From NCBI GenBank assembly GCA_951230915.1, contig OX579633.1, positions 19,192,574-19,256,573 on the forward strand: DNA of 64,000 bases, written 5' to 3'. The DNA comes from Antitrichia curtipendula (taxonomy: Eukaryota; Streptophyta; Bryopsida; Hypnales; Leucodontaceae). Position 1 is the stretch's first letter. Every line of letters begins with the position of its first letter. The position numbers and the translations under genes were made by a program. Positions 44,365 to 56,147 of this stretch are shown in pieces. The notes beneath the pieces are model-generated. The model saw nothing but the letters and a program-made list of their open reading frames with translations, was not told the DNA's origin and made no database searches.

Positions 44365-47300
44365 GAGGAGAAAAAACGCTCATAGCCCCTTGGATAAAAA
44401 AATTTGAAACATCCATTCAAAATTGACTTTGTAAGAACCCACCTAAATATACAATTGTCTTTCCTTTTCTTGACTACTTTGTATTTGTCCTTGATTTCTT
44501 TGTTTGCCATTCTTCTTGTATTTCTTGACAATATCTTGTCCTAATTACTTTCCTATATTTGTCTATGACTTCCTCGTCCTTGACATGTGGTTTGTGTAGT
44601 AAATGCATTTTATTGAGCACAACAACTAATCTTGAGTTAAGATCCTAAAGTTGAGTTTTAATTTTTTGTCCACAAATTTTTAAATTCTCATTGGTGGAAG
44701 CAAATTAAACTAGTATTGAAACTAAAAGAACATCAATTATAAATCAAAATAAGTTTGGTCTTTGTTTTTTGTTTTTTGCTACATAGATAAGAAAAACTTA
44801 GATTGACTCCTATTTTATAATTTATTTTAGTATCATTCATTTGGGTTGAAGTACTTTACTTTCACTTTACAGCATCTTCTCTTCTAATTGCTAAAAAGCA
44901 CACATTGTTGTACACCTTCATCCAAATTCAAGTCATTTGGGGGAGTGCAAATATTGAAAATTATGGGTGCATGTAAGAAAATAAATATTGTCGTCTATTG
45001 AGAATTTGAGACTAGTATGAACAGAAAAGCTATTGAATACACATATTTTAAGATAAGTGCACCTAATTAAACTATAGTGTATATTCCATCTTCATTTTAT
45101 GAAACCTAATCTATAGGTGTCATTATTTTTTATTCATTTGACACAAATTTTATATAATAAGTAAAACTAACTTAAGTCCGGTTTACACTAGGGCTAGACC
45201 AAAGGACCTCAAGCACTCCAAGGTACTCTACTTTGTTAGATATAACTTTGGAAAGTGAGTACCTAAGACAAAAAAAATAGTAGTGACATTTAATTTGGTC
45301 ATATTGTAAATCCACATTAGAATAAAAAAGAGACCATAGGAGGCCAGTTCCAAGATTGTGAACCACCACAATGCTAACCCAAATATAATATAATTAATTA
45401 TTATAATTATTATAATTAGTTTTAAAAAATCCATTATATATATTTATTTATTTAAATTAATCAAATAATATTATTTGATGTGGCAATGTCTATGTCAAGT
45501 CAAATTTGTGATGTGGCTATTGTAAGTTTCCATTTCATTTGAACATAAAGGATTTTTCCATTAAATTTTTTTTCCAATGATGTCATTAAATTGTCCCCTG
45601 CAGTTCACAACCTGTAGTTTGTTGGATTTTTCTTTTCTTTTTTTATCAGGGGATTTGGCTAGTGTTTCCCATTGTTTGGGAACTCTTGGCCCTCCCTAGG
45701 GCTCATTCTTCTTCTAACGAGAGAGACCATTGCCGAATTATATCTATTTATTATTAAATTCACCATTGCCAACCACAAGATCAACTAAATAGATAAAAAT
45801 CTATGATTGCAAGTTCTTAGCCCTTCATGGTCTCTTAGAAATTCGTTAGGCCTACTTCAAAGAAATGGTCAAGAAAAAAGCTCCTCAAAATTGAAAAAAT
45901 ACATTATCTAATATGGCCATGTAGGATTTCAAGTGGACTTTTCATTCATGACAACTGGCATGGACCTTAGCCAAAGTGTAAATCCAGTTTGGATCATGCC
46001 AATTTCTCCACCAATTACTGTGGAAGCATCCAAAATTGTAAAAGAAAGGAAATCAACATACTTAGAGGCACCGTTTCAAGAAATTAATATTTTTGTGGTG
46101 TTAGCGAGAGAAAATCATGAATTTTAAAAATAAATAAATAAAAAATTTCGGACTTGGCATGTATTTTCTATGAATTTTCAAAGTTGCAATCCCCTAGACC
46201 ATTGGAACTGTCCTGTAGGTGGACCTAAATCTGAGTTCTGACAAATTCAGCACTTATCCAATCAGAGTGAAGAGACGAGAAAACTTTTTGACACATGTCA
46301 AAGATCATTCAATGGAAGTCTAAGGACGATTTAATGTCTATCTAGGAACAATGATTAGGTACATGGACGCTATTAGGTGTTTCTACCTTAGTGCTTTGAT
46401 AATTCAAAGAGAGCCTTTGGTCTGGCCATGGTAAAACCGACCCAAGTTTTGAAATGAAGAGGAGGTATATATTGTGATGCAATTAGGTGTGATTGCAATT
46501 ACCTTATACAGAAAATTCAGATATCAAATGCATTCATGTGTACTTATGAATCAGTTAGAGACATCTGAAATATTCGTTTGCATAATTTCATCCATCAGAG
46601 GGGGAACGTGAGAACACGACAGGGAACTTCATCTCTCTAAAAGTTCTCTTGGCTCACTAACTTCGACCTAATTCCGCTGCTTTGTGATTCGCCTCCTCGT
46701 TTGGGAGTACATTTTCTGGATCGTGTTTGCTTGTTCTGTTGTGCTTAGCTCATTCACGCATCAGTGCTCCGGAGGTCACTTTTGTGTGCTCAGACTGACT
46801 CGCGTTGGGGAAATTGGAGAAGGTGTCGGTGTAATTTAAGCTGGTGGCTGATGATTTTAGCTCTCCCCTCCCGGGTTCTCAGAACGAAGAGTGATGTGGT
46901 GGAGCACTCCTTTTGATTTTATGTGCATTTTGATATTTCTGTTCCTCAGAGAATAGGTTACGGTGATGAGAATTTTCTTTGATCCTCTTGATGATTCTCT
47001 TCCAGGAATGTATTTCAGGGAATCTCTTATAGAAAAGTTGTTGAACAGGATGTGTTTCCCTTTAGGTAGTAGTGTGATTTGTTTTTCCATAGGACAAAGC
47101 TTCTTTTGGCATCGAAATTTCGACGGTTTATCTTGTGTTCTGAAATATGATCAAGGACTGAAACAAGACATCTTTCGAAAGCGTGATGACATATTTGATG
47201 GGAATCTCTACTATGCTTCGTGTTCTTGAGAATGCTTAATTCATGTTAAAGAATTTGTAAGGTAATTGAATGGAACAAATGCGCTCGTCGTGCATCCTGT

Positions 47301-48270
47301 ACTGGACTAGGGAATTCGTAACATAACAAGCTTAATCCATGTTTACATGTTGATTCGTAGTAATGGTGCAGTTTTCACAGCTGAAAACATTGTCCTCCAC
47401 GTAATCAAAATTAATCTTGAAACCTGTGGTTTTATAAAATTAAAAATCATCTTGAAATCGACAGCTCAGACCAGGAGTTAACCTTATTCAACACCGCAAT
47501 AAAATAATTATCTTCACAGCTTATGATCCCGCATTCCCGCTTGTGATCAGTTGTACTGAAACCCTCAAAACATAGAATTGAGTCTAAAGCTTTAGATCAC
47601 CAGAGCGCCATTCACAGAATATCTGAAATGTGGACGTGTTGTAGCAGATGTCAAGGGGACCTACTGTGAAGATGTCTGAAGCGGTCTCCAGGATTTCTGC
47701 AGAACACATCCCTTCGAGCTGTTATGTGGAAATCCTTCGTGTGGAAATGAGCTGAGTCGAAGATTCTTCAACGCGGAAATGTCGACCATTGCTTGGATCG
47801 ATGGACGAGCATAACCGTGACCACGATGCGAAACAAGTCAGGTTAGAAGCATTTTTATCCTCATTTCAGAGAATATATGGGTTTAGGGTTGCTCAAATTG
47901 ACCGATTCCTGGAGGACGATGCTCTTTATAGGAATCACTAAGTGACATTGCTTGCCAAGTTCCTATTGCTCTCCAAATCGCAAGTACTCTGCTCGTAGCC
48001 TGTTTTGAAATTGATCAAGATGAGGATTCCTGTTATTTAACTAATGCCTTTACAGGAAAACTTAAATTCTCACAGAAGCTAGCCTGGCGATGACGTTCAG
48101 CTATTCTTCCCCATGATGGTCAAGTAGCTGCGGTTATTACGATTCAGGATAGCGTCATCAACTTGAGGTGAGCCTGATTCATGGACTGTCATGAAAGCAT
48201 GCTGGAGAGAATTCAACTCATGTTCCTTGTGCAATGCGGAATTTGTGAGTGCCGTGTCGGATAGGTGAAT
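44365..48270. other. Intergenic region, no gene recognised
   Basis: AT-rich to about 46,580, including an ATTATTATAATTATTATAAT patch near 45,395. From about 46,590 it becomes more balanced in composition. Frames at 45,172-45,434 (minus) and 46,963-47,229 (plus) have no recognisable domain and no splice support. Confidence 0.45.
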
Positions 48271-48281
48271 TATATAAAAAG
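48271..48281 (+). promoter_or_regulatory. TATA box of the GDSL lipase gene
   Basis: TATATAAAAAG in a GC-richer setting (followed by CCGCAGGGAG). It would place the transcript start about 30 bp downstream, near 48,305, giving a 5' leader of roughly 550 bases before the ATG at 48,861. Inferred from motif and position only. Confidence 0.5.
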
Positions 48282-48860
48282 CCGCAGGGAGAACAGGCTT
48301 ATTCTGTCTCTTATGATGAAGACCTTAACATTACAACCACTGCTTCACACCATTGAGGAGTGATGGTCCTCAATTTATTCGCACGCATAAATTGACTTGT
48401 ACTATATCCGAGCGTACTAAATCCACATGGACGAAATTCTATTTGGGTCAAGGGAGTGAAAAACTACTCACTCATAATGTTAAGCTCATAAGCGGTAGCC
48501 AGTGTGGTAGTCTTAAACCTGCATGAGTGACAGGTCAGAAATAACACTGAGTTGTTACCTATTTCAATTCACAGCATAATTGACCTGTATTCCCATTCAT
48601 TTGCATATCAGGTATTCAGATGTTAAAAATGTTGAGTTTGCTCATATTTTTTTTTTCACTCTCTGCTCCTGAGTGTGGAAAGAGACTTCAAAAATTGGAA
48701 TTGAATAGTAGCCTATGCGGTACGCTTGTGCGTGTCCGTCATGGAGATCGTCCCTGCACAGGCTGTCCTTGCTCAGCTGATATAGTCTAGGGACACTAGT
48801 GCCGAAGAATGAATGTAAGCCGGCCTTTGTGATTCAAATTGAGCGACGGGGGCTTCCGCT

Positions 48861-51019
48861 ATGGGTTTTCAGACTTTGGCCCGTCAATTGCATTTGTTTA
48901 GTTTCTTCTTAGCTGCATCGTTAGTCCGTGCTCAAGGCGATGGTAGAGTGGGTGCTAGGGCCTTGCCTGGGCCCAAGTCAGATTTTCTCTGTCCCAGCTA
49001 CATCTATGCTTTTGGGGATTCATATACTGACACAGGGAACTTGCAGGCGATCATTCCTACCACCGAGCTCAAATATCCTTATGGAGAATCGTATTGTTTT
49101 CCTGCCCGGCCCAAAGAGCGCACGCGTTATTGCAACGGTCGGCTGATCATTGATTTCATAAGTTCGTTCGAACCTCCAGCTGAAGTTAGTACTCATTTTG
49201 TCTGTACTGACAACTTTGAGCCAAGTCGTAACAACTTCAAACTCGTTTGTTCTTCAATTTAATGTTCTGAATCGTTCTTGCAGCTCAAGCATTCAAGTTC
49301 CCGTTCATCGAACCTTATCTAAGACACTTCGATGATGAGGCATACAAACGAGGAGTCAACTTTGCAATTTCCGGCGCCACTGCAGCCACTGTCTACTCTC
49401 TACCTGGAACACGATTTCATCTGGAACGAGAGATAAAAGACTACCTTGAGTTCAGAGCCAACCATACAGGTCAAACTCTTGGTTTTGATAATAATCCAGC
49501 CTCCTCCTGAATTGTAAATTGTGAATCGTGCTGAATTGGCGACTTTTTATGACAAAGAGCCGTATTGATTCACCTGCAAGAACTGAAGCTCTTTCGACAT
49601 TCTTGTGCAGGTCCGCTTTACGATTCACCGTCGGCACTTCACATTATACCAGAGATTGGTGGAAACGATTTTGTTTTCGCCTACAGCCTTGGCCAGACAC
49701 CCGAGATGGCAATTGGAACTGTGGTTCGTGAGGTTTTGGAAGCAATGAAAGTTACTATAGAGGTACCTACTCCCTCTTACCTACCGAAGTAACTTGGGTC
49801 ACGCAAGAAAGCCTTTCCTTTCGAAAACTCGCCACCCACATGGGTAACAACCAATCATGCAGTTTTGAAATAATCCCGACAGATCAGCAATCTGAGAACT
49901 GAATGTGGGTGGCCATCTGACAGCAAATCTATGCCCGGGGTGCCAGAAACATCGCCATCTTCAACATTCCACCAGGAGGTTGCTCTTCGCTCTTTCTCAC
50001 AATCTTCGCAGGGAAAGGTTCATACGACGAATTCGGCTGCTTGACCAACTATAACGCTGTCTTTCAAGCCTACAATGTGCAGCTCAACGCCACCGTCTAT
50101 AACTACCGGGAGAAGTTGCCTGACGCCAATATTTTTCTCTTCGACTTCTTTGATGCCTCCTTTGAAATCATTAAGAATCCGGAAAAGTATGGTAAGTACA
50201 TGTCGACATAAAAACAAAATTATTTCATTTTCTCTCCGAGTCTTTTGCTGCCACTTACGAAGTCATTGTGAATTCGGAAAAGTATGGAAAGTACTCCCTC
50301 CGTCCCGAAATGATTGTCCACTTTGAATGTCATGTTTTTCTAAGATTGTTTTGAGTAGGTCAAAAAAATACTTCCTTGTGGCTAATTTTATTTAGGTTGC
50401 AATGAACACATGCAATGTTTTTCACTGATTCTAGATTCTAGTGATATAAAACTTGGAACCTTTCTTAATTATGTTTTTCACAATATGTTCAATGAAATTG
50501 GCTCAAAAAAACATCTCCAAAATTGTTGACAATCATTTCGGGACGGAGTTAGTACATGATTTTCAGCAATAAAAACAAATTAAATTATTCTGAGATACGT
50601 CTCTTAAAGGAATTTTGAATTTTTTTGACAGTTTTTGTGAATCATGGTCAGGTTTTCAAACAGAGATGTTGACAACAGCATGCTGCGGGTGTTGCGGCCC
50701 TTACAACTTCAACCCGCTTGTGCTCTGCGGGGAAGCTGGCTATGTCTCTTACCCAGATGGGGGTCCCGCCATCTTCAATAATAACACGAAGGCTTGCCCA
50801 GATCCCGAGCACGTCCTCATTTGGGACGGCGAACATTCCACAGAAGCGTTTTACCGCGTCATTGTCCGATTCTTCCTCACAGGTCAGTTTGTGGACGGGC
50901 TACACTCCAACTGGAAACAGCTCTGCAATCTCGACTTCAGCCAGTGGAATGACGATGTCAACAACAGGCAGTGCAATGATATTGATAATTCAACAGCTTC
51001 AGCACCAGTAGCAACTTGA
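48861..51019 (+). CDS. GDSL esterase/lipase, complete, secreted
   Basis: Ester hydrolase of the plant GDSL family (SGNH fold), probably exported to the wall or cuticle. Five exons: 48,861-49,161, 49,284-49,469, 49,611-49,762, 49,924-50,191 and 50,652-51,019; all GT-AG, in phase, 424 residues. An N-terminal hydrophobic signal peptide (LFSFFLAASLVRA, about residues 12-24) precedes block I FGDSYTDTGN, with catalytic Ser54. Block III is IGGND (about 178-182). Block V is WDGEHSTEAFYR, with catalytic Asp361 and His364. The cysteine-rich ACCGCCGPYN corresponds to the ACCG-GPYNYN block of the family. Length is slightly above the usual 350-400. Codon use is GC-richer than the surroundings. Intron 4 (460 bp) holds a Stowaway-like element and a decayed copy of the exon 4 end. 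The substrate cannot be deduced. Confidence 0.93.
50249..50293 (+). repeat. Decayed duplicate of the end of GDSL exon 4
   Basis: This stretch repeats the last bases of exon 4 (50,157-50,198): GAAATCATTAAGAATCCGG there against GAAGTCATTGTGAATTCGG here, both followed by AAAAGTATGG. The donor GGTAAGTA of the original reads GGAAAGTA in the copy, so the copy cannot be used as a splice site. Confidence 0.75.
50294..50552. mobile_element. Stowaway-like (Tc1/mariner) MITE in GDSL intron 4
   Basis: Ends CTCCCTCCGTCCCGAAATGA and TCATTTCGGGACGGAGTTAG, the classic Stowaway terminal repeat, flanked by TA on both sides (target duplication). 259 bp, non-coding. It sits right after the decayed exon 4 duplicate. 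Confidence 0.9.
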
Positions 51020-51619
51020 CCGACACTCGTCACCCGCATTAACAACAAAATAAATTGCACGAGGCGATCTCTGGTGCACTATCTTTGCCTACCATCTCGT
51101 CGCAGATTGTGATCATAGTACAAATCGATCAATTCTCTTATATTAGACACGTACTGCGTCGCCAATATTGCTACGGCCTGATCTGCCTCCACTCTGCCTG
51201 GCTTCAACATGCAGTCAACTTGGTACATGATTGTATAACTTGCTCCATGTCCAATAATATTATGAAACTCTTGTCCTGAATTGCTTAAATCTGCATATCC
51301 ATTGCAGAGACAGAAACCGCACTCGGAAAGGCAAAGCTATCCTGTAGTTGGTGGGGCAAATGAATGCTGGGAAGTTCATGCTATCTCTTGAGAAAGTTAG
51401 TGCAAATTTCATGCTCATCGAACTAGCATTAGGTTGGCGGTAAGTCGAATGATGTTGCCGAAAATGTTGCTTGAAATAATTTTTGAAGCACGAATTGTAA
51501 ACTCAGGAATGGGTCAGGTGTACCATTATCATAGGCGAGTCAGCTGTTCCTGCAAACACGTATTCTCTTCCTACGTTCTTGAAGTCACAGGGAATCAGTT
51601 TGTTAATAATCGAAGACCC

Positions 51620-52088
51620 CGTAACTACACCAAAGATGATATTTAGTGTTGAGTGACATTTAGTGTTTTTACCCCCCTACTAGCTACAACACTAAATCTG
51701 AACTTGTCCACAATTAGTGTTAGACTTGAATGTGCCGGCTGCAAACTTCAGAGCCTTGTAACTTTTGCAAAAATTCTTCAAATAAGGAAAATGAGATGTT
51801 TTTCGGCATCTACGAAAACTGTAGATGCCGAAAAACATCTCATTTTCTTGATTTGAAGAATTTTTGCAAAAGTTACAAGGCTTTGAAGTTTGCAGCCGCC
51901 TAGCCCTAATCGGTCCGATTCTGTCCGTGAACAGTGATATTCCGTCTGATATGACAACTCTGGTTCACATTTAGTGTTTGAATTGACATTTAATGTTACT
52001 TACTTTCATAGGGTAATTGGCTTTTAGTGTATGCCTTCGTATTTAGTGTACAAGACACTAAATATCATCTTTTGTGTAGTTTAGTTAC
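51620..52088. mobile_element. Foldback element with TTTAGTGT subterminal repeats and a central hairpin
   Basis: The outer inverted ends are GTAACTACACCAAAGATGAT with ATTTAGTGT, and ACACTAAATATCATC with TTTTGTGTAGTTTAGTTAC. Several TTTAGTGT / ACACTAAA motifs lie inside each end. The centre (51,736-51,898) is a near-perfect hairpin with arms of about 75 bp and a 9-base loop (CGAAAACTG). There is no coding frame. Confidence 0.85.
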
Positions 52089-52331
52089 CATACTCGTCAA
52101 TTTTTCGTCATCCGTTACCAACTTTATGTTATTTTTTATTGGTTTTTGGATTTTCTGAAAACACCAGGAATCGGTGTGCAACGCGTTGCTCAACACGTGT
52201 AACTTAAGTCAGTATTCGATCATGAAATTTGCTACGCCTGTCATATGACTAAAATTAGGTTCACGAGCTTGCAATTTAATATTCCAGTGGGGGCATGTAA
52301 ATTGTGATATGTGCCACTGTGCCAGTTGTGG

Positions 52332-52553
52332 CCGGGGTGAACTGACCCCCTCGCTCGGCGCTTGGCCCTGTGGGCCGACCCTGATTTCCGCACAAATTTT
52401 TTTTTGCAAATTTTGAATTCATATTTGAGATCAGAGACCCCTAATTAGTTTAAGCACATCAATAACAATCCTAGGATTGGCCCAAAATAGGGGGCTTTTT
52501 TTTTACATGCACCCCTGGTAAGGCCAAGCGAGGGGGTCAATCCACCCCGATCA
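52332..52553. mobile_element. GC-rich MITE with 10-bp target-site duplication (Mutator-like)
   Basis: The inverted ends contain GGTGAACTGACCCCCTCGCT and AGCGAGGGGGTCAATCCACC. Directly outside both ends is CCAGTTGTGG (52,322-52,331 and 52,554-52,563), a perfect 10-bp direct repeat. A 9-10 bp duplication is characteristic of Mutator-type transposition. About 222 bp, non-coding. Confidence 0.8.
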
Positions 52554-52723
52554 CCAGTTGTGGGGAACAGGAGGGAGCCCTGTTTTTTATTATTCCCTGA
52601 GGCCCACTTAAATATAGTAAATATGCTTTTGTAAATTTATGACCAATAATTGAAACTCCCCCAACAAATCCATATCATTGATTTATGTAGAACATTTTTT
52701 TTCTCTTTTCATTGATGTATTAT

Positions 52724-53275
52724 ACTCCTTCCATCTTAGAATGATCTTCTTGTTGGACAAAATGTTTCAGATCAAGGTTGAAAATAGCATTTTTTAAACT
52801 CGTTTTGCATTGTAAGTAGAGTTTAGTACACTCCTAGCATCCTAAAAACTTTGAGTTTTGCAACCCTTTTCAAAGTGGTAGTTTTGGAATATTGAAAAGT
52901 GGAATTTTGGGGGCACTTTCAAGGAGTACCAATGGCCATTTAATTGTTGAGTGTGAGCTTGCCATTTTGTAAGCAATTAGTATGGGCCCAAGACATATGT
53001 AAACCTTTGTTCCACCTCTCTTCATCTCCTTCTATTAGGCAACACTCAAATAGATGCAAAAAATAAGAACAAATAATGTTGATTGACTTCTTCAGTCTTT
53101 TTATTGATGATTGCATGCATGGAAGGGGAACTACTACTTCAAAGTTGTTTTGTTGGTTCTAAATAGAAATCAAAGTATGAATTTGATAAATTTGCAAAGT
53201 CGCAAAGTGCAACAAAAAAATCATTTTGGGACAAAAAATTAAGGCCAACAAGATCATTTTGAAATGGAAGGAGTA
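52724..53275. mobile_element. MITE family J (Stowaway-like ends), copy 1
   Basis: Ends ACTCCTTCCATCTTAGAATG and TTTTGAAATGGAAGGAGT are inverted. The internal TGTTGGACAAAATGTTT is answered by TTGGGACAAAAAATTAAGG near the other end. A shorter relative is at 59,629-59,843. Non-coding, about 550 bp. Confidence 0.7.
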
Positions 53276-53315
53276 TGATTTTTCTTGAAACTTTGACAAT
53301 GATTATATAAAAATT

Positions 53316-53580
53316 AGTTGAAATGTACATCAGGAAAGTACCCCTCATTACTTCAATATTGTTGCAATATTGTTTCAATGGGTTAATAGTATAATATTGA
53401 AAGTATATTGTTGCATTATCGCAAATAATAATGCAACAATATTGAAGCAATGGGAGCCTTGCATTTTTATTAAAAGTACATTGTTTCAATACTGCAACAA
53501 TACACTTTCAATATTATATTGTTATTCCATTGAAGCAGTACTGCAGCAATGGGTGGCTTTTTCCCGATGTACTCTTCAAA
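53316..53580. mobile_element. MITE with CAATATTGTTGCAATATTG repeats
   Basis: The ends TTGAAATGTACATCAGGAAA and GATGTACTCTTCAA are inverted. The interior is a dense set of palindromic CAATATTG and GCAACAATA motifs that fold on themselves. Non-coding, about 265 bp. Confidence 0.65.
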
Positions 53581-53728
53581 AATCTATCATCCATCCAATG
53601 CATAGTAAAACATTTAGGATTTAAATTGCTATTCAATACCTTTATACTTATTTTAACCTCTAAATAAGCATGCATCCAACAAATGCCATCAAACAAGGAG
53701 ATGCATAATGAAGTATGGAATACATGTA

Positions 53729-54139
53729 AAGTAATGTGCTGTAAAAGCAACCCTCTCCTTCAAACCGACCCTATAATTAGTTGTAGAATGGATTGTAGGT
53801 GATCCTTGAATGGACCACTTTAGCTATTGAATGCATCAAGGAAAAATTGTTTTTCTATTGCAAGAGCCAGTCATTGATCCTGATTTCCTCAAATCACTTT
53901 AGAAGTTGCAAGGGGACAGATTTTGGGAGACCTAGGGTCACAAATAGGTACCTACAACAGAAATCTTTGAAAATTCATAACTAATTCAAAAATGCTTCAA
54001 AAAATATGAAACCACTTGTTTTACATACGGCATCTATTTGACTTTCTCTGAAAAATGAGCTAAAAATATTTTTAATCATGCAAACCTATGAAAAAGGCGA
54101 ATCAGCCCTTAAAGGGTCGCTTTTAGAGCCTACTACCTT
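53729..54139. mobile_element. MITE family A, copy 3
   Basis: Full-length (about 411 bp) relative of the copy at 14,030, ending TTTTAGAGCCTACTACCTTA. Outside it, the 25-bp direct repeat starting GCCATCAAACAAGG occurs at about 53,681 and 54,329, so the surrounding sequence is itself repetitive. Confidence 0.8.
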
Positions 54140-54644
54140 AGGTAGTTATTGCATCTTTTTGGTGCATTGTGAAGTATGTTATGGGAGCTTTTCAAAAGTA
54201 CCTCACAACTAACATTAGAGGGTGTCAATAATGAAATTTGAAGGGAAAGATATATTGCTTCTTTTAACGCATGTAAAACTTCCAAGAAAAGACAAACTAA
54301 AAGGAAATCTTTGACGCCCTTATTGCTGCCATCAAACAAGGGGATGCATAACATTCAAGAGCCTTGAGAGAGGCTGCCTTTTCCTCTCCGAATTCCTCAT
54401 CCACGAAATTCATCCTGACATCATTAATGTGAGCTACAGTGCTGGGATAGTAGCAACACACTTATGGTGTGCTTCATTTTTTTTTGCTAATTCTAGGAAC
54501 ATACTTGCAAATTAACAAATATTTGTATAGATGAAAGATGATTCGCCAAAACTCCAAATAATACAATTGAAACATGTACCAATGCAATCTATCCAATTGC
54601 CACCAACATCTTCCTTCGGCTTATTCATCTTTGAAAAGAAGATA

Positions 54645-55207
54645 TTTATATACTCATGAGGTGGTAGGAGGTAGAACAACCCATGTGGGATAAGTAAATT
54701 AGAATTTGTAGTTTTTCAACCACTCATAAGTTAAGTCAAAAGTAGGAATTTTTTTTTAAAGTAAAATTTCAGACCTCGTTTAGGCATAGTAAAAAAAAAA
54801 ATTTCAAGAATCTTTGACCTTAGAAAAATTGTTAAATTAAGTTAATTTTCATCTCCAAAAATCCGTTTGAGACTTAAAGTCTCCAATCAAAAGTTATGGA
54901 CAAAATTTAGAGAAGATTTTTTTAAATGTCAAAAAAATGTCCATTCCAACCCCTCTCTAAAATTTGTCCATAACTTTTGATTGGAGACTTAAAGTCTCAA
55001 ACGGATTTTTGGAGATGAAAATTAACTTAATTTAACAACTTTTCTTAGTTCAAAGGTTTTTAAAATTTTTTTATTGTACTATGCTAAACGAAGTCTAAAA
55101 TTTTACTTTAAAAACAATTCCTGCTTTTGACTTGAGCTCCTACTAATTCTAATTTAGATATCCCACATGGGTTGTTCTACCTCCTACCACCCTATATGTA
55201 TATAAAG
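54645..55207. mobile_element. Large foldback element with arms of about 275 bp
   Basis: Almost the whole element is an inverted repeat. The left arm has GGTGGTAGGAGGTAGAACAA, then CCATGTGGGATA, with TTTTCATCTCCAAAAATCCG further in; the right arm gives the complements in reverse order, ending CTACCTCCTACCACC. The centre is near 54,930. The end motif GGTAGAACAACCCAT resembles family D ends. It has no coding frame. Confidence 0.9.
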
Positions 55208-56147
55208 AGCTTGTCTCCACTTTTCTACGCACGAGAAGTGAATAACTTACAAAACTTATTGGGTTAGAAGTAAATTGATTACTTTCAAAGAATTTTTTGC
55301 TCAGTGTTTCATAGTTGTGTTTAAAAGCTTAGGTATGGTAGAACCATCCATTGTTGACCAGGGACCTATCCTCAACCTGTAGGGTGTACTATGTCCAACC
55401 AAGGTTGCTGTAAATTTTTAACCAAAGCTTGGAATGTGTTTTTTCTCCTTTTCAAAGTTAAGACTAATCAAGTCATGACACATGTCCAAAAGCAGTGAGC
55501 AGAAAATAGTTCTTGAATGATCGGCATTGGAGACTCTACATGTCAACTAGCTTATAGGTTTGGACTAGTTGACGGCTTCCAAAATTCATAGTAATTTCAA
55601 TTCAAGGCATAAAATTACAGAAAAAATTGCAATCCCTTTGATTTCTATCTTCCTACATGGCAGAAAATTTTCATGCCTTATACTGCTCCCAAACATGCAC
55701 AGATCACTTAAGTGGTTGACAATGGGTGGTTCTATTATATTTACTCTAATAAAATTGGAAGCACAATGGCACTGAACTTGCTAACTACGCCCACTACTAA
55801 CAAGTCTTGTGTGGATTGACACTTGTGTTTAGTTACTGATCATGGTGTTGAATACACCACACCTTTTCATCTTACGAATGAAATGGTGTGGTATATTTGA
55901 CATCATTCGAGCATTAGTCAGTGCCACTGAATGTTATATGCAAGAAGAGAACAACAAAAATAAATTTTCAAAATCTAAAAGATGTTCAAAATTCACTTTC
56001 TTTCCATGATTTTGAAGAAAAAATAGAAATTGGCGTCCTTTGGTGACGTGGTTGGTTGGCTTGAAATGTAGATGTATTTTTTTGAAAACCGAAATTCCAA
56101 TTAATTTTTCCTTCTAAATATTTTTTATGTCTCCTAATAAGTACACG
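55208..56147. other. Intergenic region, nothing recognised
   Basis: AT-rich, no domain-bearing frame and no clear repeat ends. Confidence 0.5.

Noticed and set aside
45172..45434. Minus-strand frame with a hydrophobic stretch
   Set aside because: The hydrophobic run comes from an ATTATTATAATTATT simple repeat; no other gene feature.
46963..47229. 88-codon plus-strand frame
   Set aside because: No domain, no splice links to neighbours and no conserved motif; could be part of a transcript but unsupported.
53340..53560. CRISPR-like regular repeats of CAATATTG
   Set aside because: Units are palindromic and irregular within a terminal inverted-repeat element in plant DNA; no spacer structure or cas genes.
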